A stretch of DNA of 64,000 bases. It comes from Flavobacterium sp. Sd200 (GTDB taxonomy: Bacteria; Bacteroidota; Bacteroidia; Flavobacteriales; Flavobacteriaceae). The DNA lies in assembly GCF_009826935.1 (NCBI RefSeq), contig NZ_WUMN01000001.1, positions 992,001 through 1,056,000 on the forward strand, given 5' to 3'. How positions within the stretch are numbered: position 1 is the first letter of the stretch; the number at the start of each line of letters is the position of its first letter. Below the pieces are notes generated by a model. The model saw nothing but the letters and a program-made list of their open reading frames with translations. It ran no database searches and was not told where the DNA came from. Of the stretch, positions 1-8,565 are shown in pieces. Position numbers and translations under genes: made by a program.

Positions 1-101
1 AGTGTATGGTTTTTTGGAGTTAATAACTGTGCACTTGGTTTCTGTGCAAATCCTGCAAATGTTGTTAGCAATAATGCCGCTGAGTAAATTAGATTTTTCA
101 T
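1..101 (-). CDS. Secreted protein, N-terminal fragment at window edge (possibly isochorismatase-like hydrolase)
   Basis: Only the first 33 codons are inside the window, read on the minus strand from ATG at 101. They encode Met-Lys-Asn, a hydrophobic stretch and an Ala-Gln signal-peptidase junction (GFAQ), so the product is probably exported. The residues after the signal, ending LLTPKNHT, resemble the start of the mature part of flavobacterial isochorismatase-family (cysteine hydrolase) proteins. That is recollection of family style, not a domain seen here. It lies 43 bp downstream of YceI on the same strand and may share its transcript. Confidence 0.5.
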   Translation of the reverse strand, partial: MKNLIYSAALLLTTFAGFAQKPSAQLLTPKNHT

Positions 102-144
102 GATTTAAAATTTTAAGATAAATTATTGTTTAAGAATTGATTAA

Positions 145-675
145 TTATTGTTTTATAAACTGTAGGTTTATATCAAGACGAACATCATCACCCACCAGCA
201 TTCCGCCGGTTTCGAGTGCGGCATTCCATGTAAGACCCCAGTCTTTACGGTTAATTTTTCCGGTAATGATGAAACCCGTTTTTATTTTTCCCCATGGATC
301 TTTCAACAGTCCGCTAAACTCTGTATCAAAAGTTACCTCCTGTGTTATTCCTTTTATAGTAAGGTTGCCTGTAAGTTTATAGTTAACCTCGTCTAATTTT
401 ATAAAGGATGTAGCCTCAAATGTTACTTTAGGAAACTGTTCCGCATCAAAAAAATCAGGGCTCATTAAATGTGCATCCCTGTCTTTATTATTTGTTGTTA
501 AAGAGTTTATAGCCCCGTCAAATTCAACAGTTCCATTTTCAAAAACATCGATATTGGTTTCCATCAGTGCATTAAAATTTTGTAGTTTGCCAGATACATT
601 GGTAAACATCATGTGTTTTACCTTAAATCCAATTTCGGAATGTGCAGTGTCTAATATCCATTTTATCTTTGCCAT
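145..675 (-). CDS. YceI family protein
   Basis: The 176-residue product has the typical length and pattern of YceI-like lipocalin-fold proteins: an opening WxxDxxHSxIxFxVKHMMxxxV segment, a central pattern of alternating beta strands, and a closing MLVGDDVRLDINLQ strand. YceI homologues bind polyisoprenoid or other amphiphilic ligands; no enzymatic role is established. Many relatives carry a signal peptide. This one starts directly MAKIKWILD, so it is probably cytoplasmic. About 250 bp separate it from the alpha/beta hydrolase upstream, with a terminator in between, so it likely has its own promoter. The partial secreted-protein gene follows on the same strand. Confidence 0.85.
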   Translation of the reverse strand: MAKIKWILDTAHSEIGFKVKHMMFTNVSGKLQNFNALMETNIDVFENGTVEFDGAINSLTTNNKDRDAHLMSPDFFDAEQFPKVTFEATSFIKLDEVNYKLTGNLTIKGITQEVTFDTEFSGLLKDPWGKIKTGFIITGKINRKDWGLTWNAALETGGMLVGDDVRLDINLQFIKQ

Positions 676-878
676 GATCTTCTGATTTTTAAGTTTGGTT
701 GATTAAATTTTCATGCTCGATAAAGTAATTCCAAACAGCTTACCAAAATCACAAAAACCTATAAATCAAATGTTTATAATTTAACATACTTTTCTAAACC
801 ACGTTATTTCGTTGTTTTATATTGATATTTAGCTGATTAAACACAATATAAAACACTGGTTTTTAGACTCCTAAAAAA

Positions 879-904
879 AACAGCCACCTGTTGAGGTGGC
901 TGTT
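879..904 (-). terminator. Rho-independent terminator of the lpdA-SDR-hydrolase operon
   Basis: A 10-bp stem (AACAGCCACC/GGTGGCTGTT) with a 6-nt loop is followed on the minus strand by a run of T from the A-tract at 873-880. It lies just past the stop of the alpha/beta hydrolase gene. Confidence 0.85.
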
Positions 905-925
905 TATATACTAATTTGCTTATTC

Positions 926-1711
926 TTAAAGTCCATTAATCCAGTCTTTAGCAAAGTTGGCTTCATCCTGCCATGACGGCAATCCCAGCACGTAGTGATT
1001 TTTACCCTCAAACTCTTTATAATTAGTGATAGAGTTACTGTTTTTATATTTCTTATAATTGCTATAGTTTAAAGATGCTGGCATAATATGATCTGCACTA
1101 CCGGCAATAAACAATAACGGTGCATGCGGTTTTTTAAAATCTATTTTACCCTCGGTTCCTAGTGGGCCTCTTAGTACCCTACGTGATTCGGGTATGGTGT
1201 TTTTTTCATACGATTCTTTTTGTTCTTCTAACGACATACCGTTAGTAAAAGCGTACTGCCATTCGGAAAAGCTCATTAAGTGTGTTTTTTTAAGTGAACT
1301 AAAGAGCCCGAGGGGTTTCCATAACGACCTGAAAAATGAAAATTTAAATGTTGTAACTCCCTGTGGAGGAACAGAGTGTATTGCAATACCGGCAACTCCA
1401 AGTCCGCGTTGCAAAAGCATCTGGACTGTTAACCCTCCCAGAGAGTGACCTATGAGTATTGGTTTTTCATCGAGCTTAAGAATAATATTTGCATAATAAT
1501 CTACCAGCTCCCCATAACTAAGATCTGCCAGGTCTGTATCATTAGGTTGCCTTAAACGCAATTGCGCTGCCGTACCTTTTTTAAAAGGCCAAGGCTCGTT
1601 TATGCATTTGTATCCTAAATTCTCAAAATAATTTACCCAGTTACCCCAGCCTTCGTGTGTTACAAAAGCCCCGGTTACAAAAACAATTGTTTTAGATTTT
1701 ATAGTATTCAT
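926..1711 (-). CDS. Alpha/beta hydrolase
   Basis: The 261-residue product shows the hydrolase-fold nucleophile elbow GHSLGG with Ser90. A likely acid is Asp207 in AGSADH and a likely base is His239 in GKNHY, giving a complete triad. The N-terminus (FVTGAFVTHEGW) supplies the usual oxyanion-hole strand. No signal peptide is seen, so it is cytoplasmic; the substrate cannot be told from sequence. It is the last gene of a minus-strand run lpdA-SDR-hydrolase with gaps of about 25-35 bp and a strong terminator after it, so it is probably cotranscribed with them. Confidence 0.85.
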   Translation of the reverse strand: MNTIKSKTIVFVTGAFVTHEGWGNWVNYFENLGYKCINEPWPFKKGTAAQLRLRQPNDTDLADLSYGELVDYYANIILKLDEKPILIGHSLGGLTVQMLLQRGLGVAGIAIHSVPPQGVTTFKFSFFRSLWKPLGLFSSLKKTHLMSFSEWQYAFTNGMSLEEQKESYEKNTIPESRRVLRGPLGTEGKIDFKKPHAPLLFIAGSADHIMPASLNYSNYKKYKNSNSITNYKEFEGKNHYVLGLPSWQDEANFAKDWINGL

Positions 1712-1736
1712 GAAATTTTATATTATTGATTGTTAT

Positions 1737-2483
1737 TTAATTAGATCCACTATTTAAAGCCTCCAGTGCTGCTGCCGGAGATGAGAGGAATAGCTTGTAA
1801 AAATCGGCAGTACCTGCAACGTGCTTTTCATATTCATTTTTGTTCAAGGCATCTAAAACATCATATGCCACATATACAGGGCTTATGCCTTTGCTGCCAC
1901 CTATTTCGGCAGAAAAATCAGTATCTACGAAAGGAGGCATTATTTCGAAGACTTTAATATTTGACACTTTTTCAAGGCTGATGCGCAACACCTGAGAGTA
2001 GCTGTGCAGCGCAGCTTTACTGACGCCATAGGTTGGTAACGACATTCCGGGAGCAAACGCTGTAATAGAAGATATGTTTACAAAAGCAGCTTCCTCCTGT
2101 TTTTTTAACTGTGAAATGAGTAATTCTGTTAAACGAACCGTAGAGAGATAGTTGGTTTGAATTTCCTGCGATGCCCTAGTATAGGCATCGGCGTTATCAT
2201 CGGTTAGTTTGTAGTAATGGGCAAGCCCTGCATTATTTACTACAATATTTAACTCAGGAAATTCTGCCCCGAGCCTTTGCACTAAGTTTTTAACATCTGC
2301 CTCATTAGTAATATCTGCTGCAATAGTTGTAACATTATTTAATTGTAATGCTGCTTTTTGCAAACGCTCCGGGCTGCGACCTGTAATAATAACCTTATTT
2401 TCCTGAGAAAATAATTTAGCCATTTCAAATCCTATTCCTGAGCCGCCTCCGGTAATAAGTATGGTATTGTTCTTAGTTTTCAT
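1737..2483 (-). CDS. Short-chain dehydrogenase/reductase (SDR)
   Basis: A classical 248-residue SDR. The cofactor-binding motif TGGGSGIG is at residues 11-18, NNAG at 83-86, and the catalytic Ser139, Tyr152 and Lys156 (YGVSK) are all present. Arg at the end of the second strand (TGR, 34-36) hints at NADP(H) preference; this is inference. The chain is close to DltE/YvaG-type oxidoreductases, but the substrate is unknown. It lies between lpdA and the alpha/beta hydrolase with short gaps on one strand, which suggests an operon. Confidence 0.88.
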   Translation of the reverse strand: MKTKNNTILITGGGSGIGFEMAKLFSQENKVIITGRSPERLQKAALQLNNVTTIAADITNEADVKNLVQRLGAEFPELNIVVNNAGLAHYYKLTDDNADAYTRASQEIQTNYLSTVRLTELLISQLKKQEEAAFVNISSITAFAPGMSLPTYGVSKAALHSYSQVLRISLEKVSNIKVFEIMPPFVDTDFSAEIGGSKGISPVYVAYDVLDALNKNEYEKHVAGTADFYKLFLSSPAAALEALNSGSN

Positions 2484-2518
2484 GATATAAAAAATTATGG
2501 TGTTACTTTTTTCTGATG

Positions 2519-3925
2519 TTATATGTTTATGGCTCCCTGTCCTGATGAAATCAAGTAGGCTTCTTTTAATGCTTCCGAATATGTAGGGTGTGCGTAAGAT
2601 ATACGGAACATATCTTCATCTGTAACTTCATATTCCATACCTATAATCCCCTGAGCAATAAGGTCTGCAGCGCGTGGTCCAATAATGTGTATGCCTAAAA
2701 TTTCACCATACTTAGGGTCGGTAAGTACTTTAGCAAAACCATCCTTTTCCATTGCAGCCCTTGCCCTTGCGCTGGCCAAGAACGGAAATTTGCCAACCCT
2801 GTAGTCTTTTCCCTGTTTTTTAAGTTCTTCTTCGGTAAAACCTACAGAAGCAATTTCTGGCCAGGTATATACTACTCCCGGAATAAGATTATAATTAATG
2901 TGTGGTTTTTGCCCGTTGATGGTTTCAGCTACAAAAACTCCTTCTTCTTCCGCTTTATGAGCCAGCATGGGCCCGGCTATCACATCGCCAATAGCATAAA
3001 TATTAGGGTTGGCTGTTTGCAGTTTTTCATTAACTGAAATCCTCTCCCTATCATCAAGTTTTACGGAAGTGTTTTCTAGACCAAGACCCTCTGTATATGG
3101 CTTTCTGCCTACAGCAACAAGGCAATAATCAGTTGTGATTTCCTGTAATGTATTGTTTGTATCAAGAAAAGTAACTGCTGCAGTATCTCCATTATTAACC
3201 GTTCCCTGAACTTTATGGTTAAGCAATACTTTTATACCGTTTTTAGCAAATAGTTTTTTGAGTTCTTTACCGAACTCTCTGTCCATTGTTGGTATAAGGC
3301 TATCAGAGTACTCAATAATTGTAACTTCCGTACCAATGCGCGAATAGATTGATGCCATTTCAACACCTATAACACCACCGCCAATAATAGTTATGCTTTT
3401 AGGCTTTTCAGTTAACGACAAGGCCTCTGTAGATGTGATAATTCTCTTTTTATCTATGGTCACTCCCGGAATTGTGGAAGGTTTTGAACCGGTGGCAATA
3501 ATAAAATAAGTACCTTTAATAAGTATTGGTTCTTCATTTAATCGCGAAACTTTAATTTCTGTGCTACCAACAAAAGAAGCTGTACCAGTAATAACTTCAA
3601 TTTTATTTTTACTCATTAAATAGTTAAGACCTGCTGTATTTTGTTTTACTACATCGGCCTTTCGGTTAATAAGCTGAGTAAAGTCAAGACTTATATCTTT
3701 TAGGTTAATGCCATGTATTGCAAATTTTGTGGCTGCAGTGTGGTAATATTGTGTACTGTCTAACAATGCTTTAGTTGGTATACACCCCACATTAGTGCAG
3801 GTACCACCTAATGTGTTGTACTTTTCTACAATTGCGGTCTTAAAGCCTAATTGAGATGCCCTTATAGCGGCGGCATATCCGCCCGGCCCGGAGCCTATTA
3901 CTACAATATCAAATGTTGTATCCAT
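2519..3925 (-). CDS. lpdA: Dihydrolipoyl dehydrogenase (E3)
   Basis: A 468-residue flavoprotein disulfide reductase. It starts with the FAD-binding GSGPGG, followed by the redox-active pair Cys43 and Cys48 in GGTCTNVGCIPTK. The NAD-binding GGGVIGVE follows, and the C-terminal dimerisation domain carries the catalytic His near residue 446 (AHPTYSE) with the family's Glu. E3 reoxidises lipoamide in pyruvate, 2-oxoglutarate and branched-chain dehydrogenase complexes and in glycine cleavage. No E1/E2 genes are nearby, so it is an unlinked E3, possibly one of several copies. It is the first gene of a minus-strand operon. Confidence 0.95.
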   Translation of the reverse strand: MDTTFDIVVIGSGPGGYAAAIRASQLGFKTAIVEKYNTLGGTCTNVGCIPTKALLDSTQYYHTAATKFAIHGINLKDISLDFTQLINRKADVVKQNTAGLNYLMSKNKIEVITGTASFVGSTEIKVSRLNEEPILIKGTYFIIATGSKPSTIPGVTIDKKRIITSTEALSLTEKPKSITIIGGGVIGVEMASIYSRIGTEVTIIEYSDSLIPTMDREFGKELKKLFAKNGIKVLLNHKVQGTVNNGDTAAVTFLDTNNTLQEITTDYCLVAVGRKPYTEGLGLENTSVKLDDRERISVNEKLQTANPNIYAIGDVIAGPMLAHKAEEEGVFVAETINGQKPHINYNLIPGVVYTWPEIASVGFTEEELKKQGKDYRVGKFPFLASARARAAMEKDGFAKVLTDPKYGEILGIHIIGPRAADLIAQGIIGMEYEVTDEDMFRISYAHPTYSEALKEAYLISSGQGAINI

Positions 3926-4234
3926 CGCTTAATACTTTTTTTATATTACTAATAGTGATTTCTGATCACAGTAATTTTCAAGCATTATGCCTTTATTATA
4001 AACAACTGTTTTTCAATAAAATAGAAAAAATATAAAATAATTCGCAGCGACATTTCGCTAAATGCTTGTTTTATACAGCTTTATATAGATGAATTTTAGG
4101 AAAATTAAAAAAGCTGCAACTTTTTTAATACATTTAACTTGTTAATTACTTTATTTAAATAAATGTTATTTAGAGTTTTATATTACATATACATTTATAT
4201 TCTTACAATTAAGTTCCTTCATAAATTATATCAT

Positions 4235-6517
4235 ATGAAAAAAATATTGATGTTGGTAGTTATCGCTCTGTCATCTTTTTTGTGCACAGCCCAGGAAACT
4301 AAAAAAATTGTAGAGTTAAAAAAACAGCTTAAACATAAGCAGGACACTTCAGCCCGCATAGAAACACTGTTAGAAATTAGCAGATCTTTTTTATACGGTA
4401 CAGAAGTAAATAAAAATCATATAGATAGTGCAATGGTATATTGTGACCATGCAAAAAAATTAAGTACCCAAATAAAATATCACAGAGGGTTTGCTAAATA
4501 TAATATTATACAGTCCAGAATACAATATGTTCAGGGAAATGTAGATAAGGCACGCGAAATTGCATTAAAAGTAATTAACGGAGAAAAAAAAACAAATGCA
4601 CACGAAACTTTAGGAGATGCCTACCGCGAACTTAACAATTACTACGATTATGGGCCTGATAACGATTTGAAAATTAAGTATAGCGAAAATGCCGTATCAG
4701 AGTACAGAAAAGGGACAAATAAAAAGGCTCTTGCTGATGGATTGGGCGAACTTTCTATGACGTATTTCTCTATAGAACAATATAACAAATGTATTATTAT
4801 CGGATTAGAAGCATTGGAGGTTTATAATCAAATCAAGTTAAAAGGTGAAGTGCTTTTATACTCTGTAATGGGAATGAGCTATAATTATCTTGGTATTCAT
4901 CAAGAATCCATTAGATATGAACTTATGGGAGCAAAACTTGGTGAAGAGAATGGCGATGAAAGTACCTCAATGGGAATTCTTTACAACAGTATTGGTATGT
5001 CTTATTTTAATTTACAAAACTATGCCCTTGCTCAAAAATATCATGAAAAAGGCTATGAATATGCTGTAATAAATAAAGATACTTATTTGATTTATACTAT
5101 TGCGAGCAATATTGTAAATGCTATGCTTTTTCAAAAAAAGTATAAAGAGGCAGACCGTTTTTTTAATAATGTGATACAGAATTATAAACCGGGAACTGTA
5201 ACCGAAAAATTCACAATAAAACGTAGGCTGCAAAATATTAACCTAAAATTAAGAAAATATGGTATTGCAAAGAAATATACTGACGAAATGTTTTCGACTG
5301 CAAAAGAAGCACCCGAAGAACTTGGAGAAATAGGAGTTTTTATAATGCATGAATGCTCTATTGAATATTATCTTGCAATAAAAAATTTTAATGAGGCCCA
5401 AAAGCATCTTAAAATTATAGACCAACATGCCCGAAAAGGAGATGCAAAAACCTTTTGGAAACGTATCTACAACTGGGGTTTTAAAATAGACTCTGCGCAG
5501 GGAAATTATGTATCGGCTATAAAAAACTATCAAAAATACAAGGCTGTAAACGATAGCATTATAGATGAGTCTAAAGGCAATCTTATAAACCTGATGCAGA
5601 TACAGTATGAAACCGAAAAAAAGGACAAAGATATTAATGAGAAAGCTAAAAATATACAGCTACTAACTGAGCAGAAAAAGCTACAGGATGAAAAAATTGA
5701 AAAAGACAGGGTTACACGCCTCATTATAATTGCTTTTTCGGGTTTATTAATTCTAATTATTGCATTGTTGTATAACCGTTACAGAATTAAACAAAAAAAC
5801 CAGCGTATACTGGAAACTAAACAAAAAGAATTAGAATTAAAACAGGCAGAAATTGAAACCAAGAACATTAAACTTCAAAATTTGGTTTCTGAAAAAGAGT
5901 GGCTTCTTAAAGAAATACATCACCGCGTAAAAAATAACCTGCAAATAGTAATGAGCCTGCTCAACACCCAAAGTGCCTATCTGGAAGACAAAGTCGCCTT
6001 AACCGCCATTCGCGATAGCCAGCATCGTGTACATTCTATGTCTCTTATACATCAAAAACTATATAAGTCTGATAATATGGCAGCTATCAACATGCCCGAA
6101 TACATTAATGAACTTACACAATACCTAAAAGATAGTTTTGACCTTGCGCGCTACCTTACATTTGAAATGGATGTTGAAGATATGGATATGGATGTTTCTC
6201 AGGCTGTGCCCTTGGGATTAATTTTAAATGAGGCCATAACTAATGCCATTAAATATGCTTTTCCGGGTAACAGTGAAGGTATAATAAGCATTTCGTTACA
6301 AAATTCTGTGGACGATTATTTTATTTTAAAAATTGCCGATAACGGTGTTGGCCTGCCACACGATTTTGATAACCGAAAAATAAACTCTCTTGGCATGAGG
6401 CTTATGAATGGCCTTAGCGGAGACCTTGATGGAATTTTTAAAATATATAATGAAATTGGTACGGTTGTAAGTGTAGAATTTGAGTACAGATACCATTTAA
6501 CTGACTCACATTCATAA
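4235..6517 (+). CDS. TPR-containing sensor histidine kinase (HisKA_2 type)
   Basis: An in-frame ATG exists at 4163, but the ATG at 4235 gives a clean signal peptide ending at CTAQ, so that start is chosen (760 residues). The periplasmic part (about residues 25-480) is built of TPR-like helices (repeats such as YNSIGMSYFNLQNYALAQKY). One transmembrane helix (about 493-515) leads into a coiled coil and a HisKA_2 dimerisation domain with HHRVKNN (His562/563). The HATPase domain follows with NEAITNAIKYAF, DNGVGLP and a LGMRLMNGL G2-like box. No response regulator of its own is adjacent; the next gene is convergent. Its kinase half closely resembles the kinase at 62255-63202. Confidence 0.88.
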   Translation: MKKILMLVVIALSSFLCTAQETKKIVELKKQLKHKQDTSARIETLLEISRSFLYGTEVNKNHIDSAMVYCDHAKKLSTQIKYHRGFAKYNIIQSRIQYVQGNVDKAREIALKVINGEKKTNAHETLGDAYRELNNYYDYGPDNDLKIKYSENAVSEYRKGTNKKALADGLGELSMTYFSIEQYNKCIIIGLEALEVYNQIKLKGEVLLYSVMGMSYNYLGIHQESIRYELMGAKLGEENGDESTSMGILYNSIGMSYFNLQNYALAQKYHEKGYEYAVINKDTYLIYTIASNIVNAMLFQKKYKEADRFFNNVIQNYKPGTVTEKFTIKRRLQNINLKLRKYGIAKKYTDEMFSTAKEAPEELGEIGVFIMHECSIEYYLAIKNFNEAQKHLKIIDQHARKGDAKTFWKRIYNWGFKIDSAQGNYVSAIKNYQKYKAVNDSIIDESKGNLINLMQIQYETEKKDKDINEKAKNIQLLTEQKKLQDEKIEKDRVTRLIIIAFSGLLILIIALLYNRYRIKQKNQRILETKQKELELKQAEIETKNIKLQNLVSEKEWLLKEIHHRVKNNLQIVMSLLNTQSAYLEDKVALTAIRDSQHRVHSMSLIHQKLYKSDNMAAINMPEYINELTQYLKDSFDLARYLTFEMDVEDMDMDVSQAVPLGLILNEAITNAIKYAFPGNSEGIISISLQNSVDDYFILKIADNGVGLPHDFDNRKINSLGMRLMNGLSGDLDGIFKIYNEIGTVVSVEFEYRYHLTDSHS

Positions 6518-6606
6518 TAGTAGTTTTTATTGTGGATTGAACGGAATTACAGTAGAACACCTGTTTTTCTTTTTTGAATAGGGTAAATAATACAATTTTA
6601 TTAATT

Positions 6607-7332
6607 TTAAATCTTAAATCGTTCTATCCTTTCAAAAAAAACATTTTTAAATGTATCGCCCAATGGCAGGCTTTTGCCTGACACCCTTACCTCATTATTA
6701 TCAGTTCTTTCAATTTTTCCAATAGCAACGATAAATGATTTGTGTATTTTTATAAACTGATTATCAGGCAGGTTTTCTTCAAAATATTTCAGTGTATTAT
6801 AGGTTACTACCTGTTCTGATGTGGTGTGTAGCACTATATAGTTTTTTATACTCTCTAAATAATTAATATCTTTAATTTCTATTCGCTGATAGCGGTTTTT
6901 TCCGTCTGTTTTTACAAAAAAATAGCTATCTGTAGTATTATCAGCGGTCAGCTTTACAGCGGCAGGTTCTGTACTTTGCTTATGTATTTTTTCTACTGCT
7001 GCTATAAAGCGATTAAACGGTATCGGTTTTAGCAAGTAGTCTACAGCGTTCATTTCAAAGCCCTCTATAGCAAACTGTGGATACGCGGTAGTAAATACAA
7101 TTTTTACTTTGTCTTTAATTATTGCAGAAAGCTGTATACCGGTAAGGTCGGGCATTTGTATATCAAGAAATACAACATCCGGTTTATGCTCTTCTATTAG
7201 CACCAGAGCCTCTACAGCCCGTGTGCAGGTGCCAATACATTCTATACCTTGCAATTGTTCGGTATATTTTTGTAAAAGCCTTATAGCAGGCGGTTCATCA
7301 TCAACAATTATACAGGTAAGTTGCCGGCTCAT
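6607..7332 (-). CDS. LytTR-family response regulator
   Basis: The 241-residue protein has an N-terminal receiver domain with acidic pocket DDE at 11-13, phosphoacceptor Asp57 (VFLDIQMPD), and Thr and Lys in TTAYPQFA and YLLKPI. A C-terminal LytTR DNA-binding domain (about 140-241) has the NYLESIKNYIVLHTT and FIKIHKSFIV signatures. Its start codon overlaps the stop of the kinase gene by one base (TAATG), which indicates translational coupling and a dedicated pair. LytTR regulators bind paired direct repeats upstream of targets. The divergent outer-membrane barrel gene next to the kinase is the obvious candidate target; that is inference. Confidence 0.92.
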   Translation of the reverse strand: MSRQLTCIIVDDEPPAIRLLQKYTEQLQGIECIGTCTRAVEALVLIEEHKPDVVFLDIQMPDLTGIQLSAIIKDKVKIVFTTAYPQFAIEGFEMNAVDYLLKPIPFNRFIAAVEKIHKQSTEPAAVKLTADNTTDSYFFVKTDGKNRYQRIEIKDINYLESIKNYIVLHTTSEQVVTYNTLKYFEENLPDNQFIKIHKSFIVAIGKIERTDNNEVRVSGKSLPLGDTFKNVFFERIERFKI

Positions 7333-8360
7333 TAGTTTAAAGGAATATTGAGTGTTACATTATAATAGTTAGCATCCTGAGTTAACATTAGAGTATGATT
7401 TTCAGGATACATTATATTCAGTCGCTGACGTATGTTTTTATTTCCTATGCCATGTTCATCATAGCTTTTTGTAATTCGGTATTTGTTGACCGATGTAAAG
7501 ATAAGCCTTCCGTTTTTAGCTATAATAGTTATGGTTATTGGGGTATCAAAATCGTCGGTAATACCGTGCTTAAAAGCATTTTCTAAAAAATGAATCAGCA
7601 GTAAGGAGGGCACTTTATAATTTTTCAAATCATCCGGATGTGTAAAGCTTACAGCCACTTTACTGTCAAAACGCCTTTTAAAAAGGTCGATGTAATTTTG
7701 CAGGAACATGACTTCATCTTTCAGCAGTACCATTTCATTTTCACTTTCATAAGTAACATAGCGCAACATTTCAGATAGTTTTAATATATCGGCAGCCACT
7801 TCAGGATTAGTGTCATATAGATCTGAATAGAAACCATTTAATGAGTTAAACAGAAAATGAGGGCTCAATTGGTTTTTCAGAGCTTGTAATTCTGCCTGTT
7901 TTTTCTCTAATGTTAGCTGATTAACCTGTATTGTGGTATTCCAAAGGTATTTCATGAAATATCCTACAAGGCTAAAGAGCAGTATCCTTATTGAAAAATA
8001 AGAATTGTCATAGATGTAATACAGTATGCTCAGGTCTCTAATGTCATAATTATGAAAACCGGTTATCTTAAAAAGCACAATTTCCTCATATACAAAGCGT
8101 ATGGCAGGAAACAGTATTATGAGCCCAAATTGTCCCAAAACTAATAATCGCCATTTTTTGTTAGGGATTGTCTTAGGACAAATAAAAAGATAATTAAGGT
8201 AAAAAATAAAAAGTTCTAGAATAAGAAAACCAATGTTCTGAAGTATACTCCATGTGTTATCTAAATCTTTATATACCGTTATACTTTTTAATAATTGTTC
8301 CAACCCCACAAATAGGAGCCAAAATATTATGTGGTACAGTATTTCTTTTTTCTTGCTCAT
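7332..8360 (-). CDS. LytS/YehU-like membrane sensor histidine kinase
   Basis: 342 residues. Four hydrophobic helices lie at about 7-24, 42-60, 71-90 and 120-140. The His_kinase domain follows with LSPHFLFNSLN (His168) and a HATPase_c-like end carrying HFLENAFKHGI and GIGNKNIRQRL. This family phosphorylates LytTR regulators, and the coupled gene at 6607 is its partner. There is no large extracytoplasmic domain, so any signal is probably sensed in or near the membrane. About 205 bp separate it from the divergent outer-membrane protein gene. Confidence 0.9.
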   Translation of the reverse strand: MSKKKEILYHIIFWLLFVGLEQLLKSITVYKDLDNTWSILQNIGFLILELFIFYLNYLFICPKTIPNKKWRLLVLGQFGLIILFPAIRFVYEEIVLFKITGFHNYDIRDLSILYYIYDNSYFSIRILLFSLVGYFMKYLWNTTIQVNQLTLEKKQAELQALKNQLSPHFLFNSLNGFYSDLYDTNPEVAADILKLSEMLRYVTYESENEMVLLKDEVMFLQNYIDLFKRRFDSKVAVSFTHPDDLKNYKVPSLLLIHFLENAFKHGITDDFDTPITITIIAKNGRLIFTSVNKYRITKSYDEHGIGNKNIRQRLNIMYPENHTLMLTQDANYYNVTLNIPLN

Positions 8361-8565
8361 AGTGCTAAAGTAGTGCTTATACTAAACCTATGCAGGAATA
8401 TTGTTTAAACAGGCAAAAATACAGGACAAATACCGTTTTTAAGACAACAAACATATAAATGACAATCAGTAACCGTTTTGTTTTATAAACAGGCGGTTTG
8501 ATACCAAATGGAATTTACCCACCAGCGCGCATCATAATATTGCAGTATAAAATCAATAAAACATC

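Noticed and set aside
145..382. 81-codon plus-strand frame over YceI, and similar long antisense frames inside lpdA, icmF, ccoI, rtcB and uvrD
   Set aside because: They are antisense to strongly supported genes and have no family pattern, only composition-driven openness.
8361..8565. ACAGG repeats (about 12 bp apart) between the LytS gene and the barrel gene as LytTR sites
   Set aside because: The repeats are short and do not clearly match the known LytTR direct-repeat pattern; the region is only a plausible target.
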